Origin: Candidatus Bathyarchaeota archaeon
GTDB taxonomy: Archaea > Thermoproteota > Bathyarchaeia > Bathyarchaeales > Bathycorpusculaceae
Assembly (NCBI GenBank): GCA_018396615.1
Contig: JAGTQT010000086.1
Span: 1-5,806, forward strand
Direction of reading: 5' to 3'
Length of the DNA: 5,806 nt
A model generated the notes under the pieces. It saw nothing but the letters and a program-made list of their open reading frames with translations. It made no database searches and was not told the origin of the DNA. Positions 1 to 5,017 of this stretch are shown here, one piece after another. The translations under genes were made by a program, and so were the position numbers. Position 1 is the first letter of the stretch. Each line of letters opens with the position of its first letter.

Positions 1-20
1 AAAGCTTGTTCGGGCAAAGT
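1..20. repeat. Left arm of a perfect 20-bp inverted repeat
   Basis: These 20 bases are the exact reverse complement of bases 145-164, with no mismatch. The arm begins at the first base of the window, so its true outer limit is unknown. At the inner side the match stops sharply: base 21 does not pair with base 144. The arm lies downstream of the acetyltransferase stop codon, and its partner lies inside that gene. In the transcript the two arms could form a 20-bp stem around a 124-base loop that contains the stop codon. A 20-base perfect match at this distance is not expected by chance. It may be a real inverted duplication or an artefact at a contig end. Confidence 0.9.
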
Positions 21-53
21 GATATTAATCTAGTGGTCTACCGCACGCTTGAC

Positions 54-875
54 TTATGATTGTTTGCCGTATTTTCTTTCAAGCCACTGTACGGTGAATT
101 TGACAAGCTCATTTGCGTCGAAAAGGTATGATGCGGCATTCCCTACTTTGCCCGAACAAGCTTTACCTGAAGAGATAAATTCACGTGGAATGACCTCAAA
201 ATATTCATGCGCATCGGGCAGAACGTTTCCGCACGTGTCAAACTCTTCAACATCCACCCACACACGCTTTCCCTCTTGTAGCAGTGGAATTTTGTAACGT
301 ACTATGCGCTTGTTAGGCACCTTAGCCAAGTGCTCAGCGTAATGCATAAGCGTAATCGTATCCAAAGGTGCGCCCAGAAGCAGAACCCTGCCTTTTGCCT
401 CGCACAATTTAGCCAACGGTGAACCTGGTCCATAACCATATTGCAGCGGGTGATTTTCGGTTAGCCATGCGGCTTTGGCTCCAACAGCCACACAAGAGGC
501 TTCTGGATTGCCACTTCGGGAGGCTCCTTGCCACGTGCGAAGATACTCAGTTAGGATGCTCCATCCTCTGTTTGCTCGAGAACTAGTGGGATCAAATGGC
601 GGGCATTCTTGGAAGTATGCCTTTTGCCATTCTTCAGGCAATTCTTTTAGGATGTAAGGTCCGTCTTCTTCCCAAGCTGCATACATCATCAATGTTCCAT
701 CATGTCCCAACACGTCAAGCAATGCTTGGATTACGATGTCTGGACCGCCTACTATCCAACCTATGGCTTTCACGGATGCATGAAGCATGATTGTGTCGGC
801 TGGTTTGACGCCTAGTTTTTTCAAGTCCGCTATTAATCTGCTTTTTGTGATCAGCGGCAAATCAGTTCTTACCAC
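54..875 (-). CDS. Aminoglycoside 3-N-acetyltransferase family protein, AAC(3)-II/III/VI-like
   Basis: Cytoplasmic enzyme of the AAC(3) family, which moves an acetyl group from acetyl-CoA to an amine, in the known cases N-3 of 2-deoxystreptamine aminoglycosides. The 273-residue product is of normal length and shows the family motifs in order: LHAS-KAIGW-VGG (31-44), GTLMMYAAW (60-68), PPFDP (92-96), GASRS (117-121), GSPL (151-154), VLLLGAPLDT (164-173) and HYAE (178-181), whose His and Glu match the catalytic pair known for the family. VPNKR (186-190), EGKRVWV (201-207) and YLFDA (250-254) recall the AAC(3)-II/III/VI resistance branch rather than AAC(3)-IV or YokD. Residue 123 is Asn where the resistance enzymes I remember have His (RSxHP). 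The start is GTG, fixed by a GGAGG site. The gene follows the nucleotidyltransferase stop by 23 bases, so the two are very likely co-transcribed. The family is certain; the substrate is not, since many environmental members have no shown antibiotic role. Confidence 0.93.
   Translation of the reverse strand: MVRTDLPLITKSRLIADLKKLGVKPADTIMLHASVKAIGWIVGGPDIVIQALLDVLGHDGTLMMYAAWEEDGPYILKELPEEWQKAYFQECPPFDPTSSRANRGWSILTEYLRTWQGASRSGNPEASCVAVGAKAAWLTENHPLQYGYGPGSPLAKLCEAKGRVLLLGAPLDTITLMHYAEHLAKVPNKRIVRYKIPLLQEGKRVWVDVEEFDTCGNVLPDAHEYFEVIPREFISSGKACSGKVGNAASYLFDANELVKFTVQWLERKYGKQS
145..164. repeat. Right arm of the 20-bp inverted repeat, inside the acetyltransferase gene
   Basis: This is the reverse complement of bases 1-20. 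In the minus-strand reading it encodes residues KACSGKV (about 238-244) of the AAC(3)-family protein. That segment fits the usual C-terminal pattern of the family, where Gly-x-Val-Gly precedes the last helices. This copy therefore looks like the original, and the arm at 1-20 the extra one. Confidence 0.9.
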
Positions 876-882
876 TATCTAG

Positions 883-887
883 CCTCC
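883..887 (-). promoter_or_regulatory. Shine-Dalgarno site GGAGG that fixes the GTG start of the acetyltransferase
   Basis: GGAGG on the minus strand lies 7 bases before the GTG at 875-873. There is no ATG nearby, and the conserved LHAS motif begins only 31 codons in, so this non-ATG start is the natural one. The site lies in the 23-base gap after the previous gene, consistent with translation from a shared mRNA. Confidence 0.8.
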
Positions 888-898
888 AAAAGCTGGTT

Positions 899-1666
899 TC
901 AAGCGATTTCTGAAATTATTTTATTGAACCAGTTAGTTGCTTCACGATACTTTTCTTCGAGATCCTTCATGTCTTTGACGAAGTATAAGTGTTCAAGTTT
1001 TTTCACGTTTTCTTTTGAAAGTTCGTAGTGAATGTAGCGCATTCTGAAGTTGTAGTGAAAGGGATTGTGTTTTATGCGTAGTGCTTCCACGAGTGTGGCA
1101 AGCGTCATGTTTTGGTAGAGGTCCATGGCTTCGAGGCTGTTGCCTCTGTTAATTTCTTTTTGCACAAAAATGTTGAACATCTGAAACCTTGTCTTTAACC
1201 GTTTCAATCGCGTGTTGATTTTCTTTGCAAAATCATCCTTATCCAACTGTGGTATAGTTATCTTGTTGTTTTTGTTGAAGTAGAAGACTGTGTTGCCATG
1301 TATTTCTGGTTCGAGAAGCTTGTCAGGTGCGCTAAGCTGTATTACAGCGAAGTCGATAAGAAGGTATTCACTTGCATTTTTCAGTTTATAGAAGATTTGA
1401 GAAATTCCTGGCCAAGGAAGCTGCGGTACTTCAAGTTTTTCTTCTATCGGCGATAAGGTTCCCAGCGTTTTCTCAATGGTGTTGAATGTTTCTTGGACTT
1501 TATCTTCGTCTACTGCCGCGTACAAATCTATGTCTGACCATTGGTCGATTCGATTAAAGGCGGCAGCGCCTCCTTCCCAAAATGCGTGGACATAGCACAG
1601 TGGCTTCAGTTTGTCTGTGAGCGTTTTTATTATCAAGTTGCGTGTTAGAAGCCTTTCTTTCTTCAT
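899..1666 (-). CDS. Nucleotidyltransferase-domain protein (DNA polymerase-beta fold, AadA/ANT-like)
   Basis: Predicted soluble nucleotidyltransferase of 255 residues that would transfer a nucleoside monophosphate to an unknown acceptor. The polymerase-beta signature is intact: a Gly-Gly (32-33) followed by WSDIDL (43-48), giving metal-binding Asp45 and Asp47, and a third candidate carboxylate, Asp105, in the strand LLIDFAVI. The C-terminal half (about 145-255) is helical and charged, with an EALRIKHNPFHYNFRMRYIH segment and LEHLYFV typical of small 'nucleotidyltransferase domain' proteins related to aminoglycoside adenylyltransferases. The ATG start has AGAGG 9 bases upstream (1676-1680). It lies 99 bases after the carboxylase stop, without an oligo-T terminator, and 23 bases before the AAC(3)-like gene. 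Two 60-base blocks counted by hand (961-1020 and 1201-1260) are 32-35% G+C, lower than in the carboxylase. The fold is clear; the acceptor (antibiotic, tRNA, protein or metabolite) cannot be read from the sequence. Confidence 0.85.
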   Translation of the reverse strand: MKKERLLTRNLIIKTLTDKLKPLCYVHAFWEGGAAAFNRIDQWSDIDLYAAVDEDKVQETFNTIEKTLGTLSPIEEKLEVPQLPWPGISQIFYKLKNASEYLLIDFAVIQLSAPDKLLEPEIHGNTVFYFNKNNKITIPQLDKDDFAKKINTRLKRLKTRFQMFNIFVQKEINRGNSLEAMDLYQNMTLATLVEALRIKHNPFHYNFRMRYIHYELSKENVKKLEHLYFVKDMKDLEEKYREATNWFNKIISEIA

Positions 1667-1765
1667 TATTTTTTTCCTCTTTGAGGCAACTGTTGATTTT
1701 AATCTATTCAGAGGTGTGATCCGCTGAAGGTCTTCTAGGGGGGCTTTTCAGAGAATTTTCTGCGG

Positions 1766-3334
1766 CTACAGCGGCACGTTACCATGTTTCCTAGTTGGGC
1801 GCAGTTCACGTTTGGTAGCCAAACTTTCCAAGGCGCTTATGAGTTTGGGTCTGGTTTCGGCTGGTTCGATGACCTCGTCGATGTAGCCTTTCTGTGCAGC
1901 TATGTAGGGATTCGCGAATTTCTGGCGGTATTCGCTTACAAGCTCCATGCGCTTCTGTTGAGGATTAGAGGCTTCGGCGATTTCTTTGCGGAAAATTATA
2001 TTTATCGCTCCATGCGGTCCCATCACGGCGATCTCGGCTGTTGGCCAAGCATAGTTGATGTCTGCGCCTGAATGCTTGGAACCCATGACGTCGTATGCGC
2101 CGCCGTAGTCTTTGCGAAGTATAACGGTGATTTTGGGCACTGTGGCTTCGCAGTAGGCATAGAGGAGTTTTGAGCCGTGTTTTATTATTCCTCCGTGTTC
2201 CTGCTCCAAGCCAGGCAGGAAGCCGGGTACGTCGACGAATGTTATTATTGGGATGTTGAAGCAGTCGCAGAAGCGTATGAAGCGTCCTGCTTTCATGCTG
2301 CTGTTTATGTCTAGGGCGCCTGCGTAGTGTGCTGGCTGGTTGGCTACTATGCCTATTGATTTGCCGTTTAGCCGTGCGAAGCCTACGACTATGTTCTGTG
2401 CCCATAAAGGTTGAACTTCGAGGAATTCGCCGTTGTCTACGACACGTGTGATTACTTCTTTTACGTCGTAGGGCTTGTCTGGGTCGTCAGGCAGTATGTG
2501 TGCTAGATCTTTGTCTGTTCGGTTTGGGTCGTCTGTCGGCTCGACCGCAGGCGGTTCTTCTAAATAGTTGTTCGGTATATAGCTCAGCAGTTTTCTGATT
2601 ATTTGCATGCATTGTTCTTCGTTTTTTGCGATGAAATGGGCTACTCCGCTTGTCTGCGCGTGCACCATTGCGCCTCCAAGCTCTTCGAAGGTGACTTCCT
2701 GTCCCAGCGCAGCTTTAACGACGTCGGGACCTGTTATGAACATGTGGGAGGTCTTGTCTACCATGATAACGAAGTCTGTCAGCGCCGGCGAGTAGACGGC
2801 GCCGCCTGCGCAAGGACCCATTATTGCGCTTATTTGGGGAACGACGCCGGAGCTGATTACGTTGCGGAAGAATATGTCTCCATAGCCTGCTAGGCTGGCG
2901 ACACCTTCCTGTATGCGGGCTCCGCCGCTGTCGTTCAGACCGATTACTGGTGCACCTGTTTTAAGCGCCAGATCCATGAGTTTGCAGACTTTTTTGGCGA
3001 ACATTTCGCCGAGTGAGCCGCCGAAGACTGTGAAGTCTTGTGAGAAAACGTAGACGAGTCTGCCGTCTATTGTGCCGTAGCCTGTGACGACGCCGTCTCC
3101 GAGCACTTTCTTGTCTGCCATGCCGAATTCTGTGCACTGGTGAACCATGAACTGGTCAAGCTCGTTGAAGCTGCCTTGGTCCAGTAGAAGCTCGATGCGT
3201 TCTCTGGCTGTTAACTTGCCTTTGGCATGCTGTTCTTCGATGCGTTTCTGTCCGCCGCCTGTCTTGGATTTTTCGCGCATCTCTTTCAGCTGTTTAATTT
3301 TTTCTTCAACAGTAGGCTCTTTAATTGTTGGCAT
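1766..3334 (-). CDS. pccB: Acyl-CoA carboxylase carboxyltransferase (beta) subunit, propionyl-CoA carboxylase / methylmalonyl-CoA decarboxylase type
   Basis: Carboxyltransferase subunit that moves CO2 from carboxybiotin on a carrier protein to an acyl-CoA, most likely propionyl-CoA to give (S)-methylmalonyl-CoA. The 522 residues match the family's usual length and are complete at both ends, including the typical KHGNVPL terminus. Visible marks are KGKLTARERI (38-47), FMVHQCTEFGM (62-72), SGGARIQEG (136-144) and GPCAGGAVYSPAL (173-185) in the N-terminal crotonase-like half, then VDVPGFLPG (367-375), GGAYDVMGSK (411-420) and AWPTAEIAVMG (429-439) in the C-terminal half. The two Gly-rich segments form the oxyanion holes. 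Asp415 sits at the position that separates propionyl-CoA enzymes (Asp) from acetyl-CoA-preferring ones (Ile or Cys) in actinobacterial homologues. A GAGG site (3343-3346) lies 8 bases before the ATG. The biotin carboxylase and carrier subunits are not visible, but a biotin ligase lies two genes upstream. It could instead be the alpha subunit of a decarboxylase; no membrane partner is seen here. Confidence 0.95.
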   Translation of the reverse strand: MPTIKEPTVEEKIKQLKEMREKSKTGGGQKRIEEQHAKGKLTARERIELLLDQGSFNELDQFMVHQCTEFGMADKKVLGDGVVTGYGTIDGRLVYVFSQDFTVFGGSLGEMFAKKVCKLMDLALKTGAPVIGLNDSGGARIQEGVASLAGYGDIFFRNVISSGVVPQISAIMGPCAGGAVYSPALTDFVIMVDKTSHMFITGPDVVKAALGQEVTFEELGGAMVHAQTSGVAHFIAKNEEQCMQIIRKLLSYIPNNYLEEPPAVEPTDDPNRTDKDLAHILPDDPDKPYDVKEVITRVVDNGEFLEVQPLWAQNIVVGFARLNGKSIGIVANQPAHYAGALDINSSMKAGRFIRFCDCFNIPIITFVDVPGFLPGLEQEHGGIIKHGSKLLYAYCEATVPKITVILRKDYGGAYDVMGSKHSGADINYAWPTAEIAVMGPHGAINIIFRKEIAEASNPQQKRMELVSEYRQKFANPYIAAQKGYIDEVIEPAETRPKLISALESLATKRELRPTRKHGNVPL

Positions 3335-3372
3335 AAGCTTTGCCTCAAGTTAGGAAGGTATATTGCATCAAC

Positions 3373-3380
3373 AAATATTT
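3373..3380 (-). promoter_or_regulatory. Probable TATA element for the carboxyltransferase gene
   Basis: On the minus strand AAATATTT, preceded by CT, lies about 39-46 bases before the ATG at 3334. An archaeal start about 24 bases downstream of this element would give a leader of roughly 15-20 bases that still includes the GAGG site at 3343-3346. The spacing is right, but the match to the consensus is only fair. It lies after an oligo-T run, which supports a separate transcription unit for carboxyltransferase, nucleotidyltransferase and acetyltransferase. Confidence 0.45.
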
Positions 3381-3398
3381 AGAACCTATGGATTGATC

Positions 3399-3405
3399 AA
3401 AAAAA
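3399..3405 (-). terminator. Oligo-T tract after the surface-protein gene
   Basis: Seven T in a row on the minus strand begin 10 bases after the TAA stop at 3418-3416. Archaeal RNA polymerase can stop at such U-runs without a hairpin, and no clear stem is seen here. Its place between a stop codon and a promoter-like element fits a terminator. Confidence 0.45.
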
Positions 3406-3415
3406 TGGAAGGTGG

Positions 3416-4837
3416 TTATTGGGGTTTTCTCTGTTTTCTGTGTAGGAGCCAGCTTGTCAGCGTAGCCAAAGTGAACAGCAGGGTTAATGTGACTGTCTGA
3501 AATTCTGGGATTATGAAGTCTAAGGTTAGCGTGATCTGCGGGTTGCCGTAAGCTACAACTGTAGTGTTTGCAGAGTAGTATCCATACGTTCCTATTATGG
3601 TGTAGTTGCCCATTGAATAGTCGCCTGTAGCGTTTGAAATCCCCCCGACTAGGATGAATTTGGTCCAGCCTGTTTCATCTGTGAGTTTTGAATCTGCCAC
3701 AGTTGAGTTTGCGTACATAGCTGTGACGTTTGCGTTTGGGATAGGGGTGCTGGCTGTGTCAAGCACTTGAACGAAGACATAGGAGCAGCCGTAAACGCAT
3801 GCTTGATCAGAGTAGTATGGTGTAGTGCATGTTGAATTTATCGCCCAGACCTGTGAGTTACCATATAGATAGGCATCGGATGTGGAGGAGTTGTAGGCAT
3901 AAAGTGTGGAGTTATCATAGGTCTGCACAGAGTTTGTTTCTGTTGCAAACACTGAAACCACCGAAGAATCAGATGCGCAGACGAGTAGAAGTGAGGAATC
4001 TGAGATTGTTGCGTTAGATTCGCCTTGGAAATGGAAAGCCCAATAGTTAACGAGAGTATCTACTATGGTAAAGTTTGGTATCCCGCCGCTTGGTGCAGCT
4101 ACAACAGAGCAGTTTTGTTCAAAATTCCAGTAGTCAAACAAGCCTGATTCTAACTCGTCAATTGAGCAATTTACTGAGGATGCGTAGATATATGCATAAG
4201 AGGATATGTGCGAGTTTGACATTTCGACGGTAACGTTTTCTCGCACGCTGAGAATCCCGATTTCGCTGTCCGCTATGTAGATGTAAGAGTCTGACATCGT
4301 GTGCATTCCAGCTGCAGCACAGTAAGTTAGGTTGACGGTAGCAGAATCAGATGGGTAAATAAAGTCTAATGTGGAATTCAGTACATTCAATACTGACTGG
4401 TCTCTTGCCGATAGAGAGATCCGCCAGTAATAGCTATAAGATTCCAGCATGTATATGTCTGCGGAACTGTTTCCATTGAAGTAGATCCTCAGTTCAAACT
4501 CGTTTGTGTTTATTGTAGAGTTCTCTACCACAAAACGGGGATTGCCATTCACTGGATTTCGAAATGTAATGTTAAACTGGTAATCTGCGGTCTGTGTGAA
4601 GTTCAAAAGTGCGTTTTTCAAAATTAGAGTAGCGTTTTCTTCTACGAGTATGCTTCCGTTAATGTCGAATCTTCCTTCGATCAATGTGACGTTGTTGCCG
4701 CTGAGAATCAAATCTCCGTTGTGTACTTCTCCGTCTGCAGCGCGAACAATGGAAGCATTGAGGTTTAAAATTGTAGCAGAAACTAGCACGAACAAGAGAG
4801 GCAGCACATTTCTAGCTTTAACCATCTTTCTCACCAT
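3416..4837 (-). CDS. Exported, sequon-rich beta-helix-like surface protein with IPEF C-terminal anchor/sorting signal
   Basis: I do not recognise a named family. The 473 residues show a signal peptide (basic start, hydrophobic about 11-22, likely cut near VRAADG at 31-36). A long region (about 40-345) of short, Ser/Asn/Tyr-rich strands follows, with recurring NST/DSS/DSY turns, as in right-handed parallel beta-helices. Next comes a carboxypeptidase-regulatory-like beta domain (about 353-435; PIPNANVTA then a conserved-looking TDETGWTKF). The tail has IPEF (443-446), a hydrophobic helix (about 447-465) and basic residues, like substrates of archaeosortases. I count 22 Asn-X-Ser/Thr sites after the signal peptide, so dense N-glycosylation on the outer face is likely. 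Seven Cys are spread along it (173, 224, 243, 287, 337, 347, 351). The given start is the upstream ATG; an ATG four codons in (4825-4823) has the better ribosome site. It has its own TATA box and is followed by a T-run, so it looks monocistronic. Role: cell-surface structure or adhesion, as an inference. Confidence 0.88.
   Translation of the reverse strand: MVRKMVKARNVLPLLFVLVSATILNLNASIVRAADGEVHNGDLILSGNNVTLIEGRFDINGSILVEENATLILKNALLNFTQTADYQFNITFRNPVNGNPRFVVENSTINTNEFELRIYFNGNSSADIYMLESYSYYWRISLSARDQSVLNVLNSTLDFIYPSDSATVNLTYCAAAGMHTMSDSYIYIADSEIGILSVRENVTVEMSNSHISSYAYIYASSVNCSIDELESGLFDYWNFEQNCSVVAAPSGGIPNFTIVDTLVNYWAFHFQGESNATISDSSLLLVCASDSSVVSVFATETNSVQTYDNSTLYAYNSSTSDAYLYGNSQVWAINSTCTTPYYSDQACVYGCSYVFVQVLDTASTPIPNANVTAMYANSTVADSKLTDETGWTKFILVGGISNATGDYSMGNYTIIGTYGYYSANTTVVAYGNPQITLTLDFIIPEFQTVTLTLLFTLATLTSWLLHRKQRKPQ
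4831..4835 (-). promoter_or_regulatory. Shine-Dalgarno site GGTGA favouring an internal ATG start of the surface protein
   Basis: On the minus strand GGTGA overlaps the last base of the upstream ATG (4837-4835) and lies 5 bases before the second in-frame ATG (4825-4823). The upstream ATG has no Shine-Dalgarno match before it. Translation from the second ATG would shorten the protein by 4 residues and give a standard signal peptide starting MVKARN. Alternatively the first ATG is used on a nearly leaderless mRNA, since the TATA box would place the 5' end only about 10 bases before it. Confidence 0.6.
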
Positions 4838-4866
4838 TTAGTTTTATTACTGTGATAGAGTCTCTA

Positions 4867-4875
4867 TTTATAAAA
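4867..4875 (-). promoter_or_regulatory. TATA box of the surface-protein gene
   Basis: TTTATAAAT on the minus strand is a near-ideal archaeal TATA box. Its centre (about 4871) is 34 bases before the first ATG and 46 before the second. A start about 25 bases downstream would fall near 4846, giving a leader of about 9 or 21 bases. The flanking sequence is A+T-rich; no clear BRE can be stated with confidence. Confidence 0.7.
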
Positions 4876-4984
4876 AATTTCTTGATCAGGAGTTATGTAA
4901 CAAACCTTGCAAGCCGTCTTTTTTTATAGGTGAAAGTTGTAACGTTGGAGCAAAAATTGGAAGGTGAAAAGGCTCTTTTTTCTC

Positions 4985-5003
4985 AAAAAGTAATCAGAAA
5001 ATC
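4985..5003 (-). terminator. T-rich stretch after the biotin ligase gene, possible terminator
   Basis: The minus strand here reads as a T4 run, then CTGATTAC, then a T5 run, starting about 15 bases after the TGA stop at 5020-5018. No stable hairpin is seen. Together with the separate TATA box downstream it suggests the ligase transcript ends here, but the runs are short. Confidence 0.3.
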
Positions 5004-5017
5004 AGCAATAAAGGAGT

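Noticed and set aside
49..790. Plus-strand open frames over the acetyltransferase (49-297, 475-657, 596-790)
   Set aside because: They are antisense to a clear AAC(3)-family gene and show no recognisable motif or ribosome site.
1696..1703. ATTAAAAT on the minus strand as a separate TATA box for the nucleotidyltransferase
   Set aside because: Weak match; a start about 25 bases downstream would fall at or after the AGAGG ribosome site (1676-1680), which makes it unlikely. Read-through from the carboxylase is simpler.
1721..1774. Possible hairpin using CCGCTG (1721-1726) and CAGCGG (1769-1774) around the carboxylase stop
   Set aside because: Only 6 bp with a 42-base loop, alternative pairings and no T-run after it; not convincing as a terminator or regulatory element.
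1784..2893. Open frames on the plus strand (1784-2071, 2603-2893) and in another minus frame (1965-2405) across the carboxylase
   Set aside because: They lie wholly inside the strongly conserved carboxyltransferase gene, have low-complexity Arg- or Cys-rich translations and no family motifs, and are shadows of its codon bias.
4917..4928. T7-ATAGG stretch that looks TATA-like on both strands in the 4838-5017 gap
   Set aside because: There is no start codon or ribosome site at the right distance on the plus strand, and on the minus strand the TTTATAAAT box at 4867-4875 is better placed.
4964..4993. A nine-codon GTG frame (KRLFFLKK) on the plus strand in the 180-base intergenic region, near a GGAAGG
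   Set aside because: It is too short and antisense to the direction of all genes; the purine-rich stretch alone is not evidence of translation.
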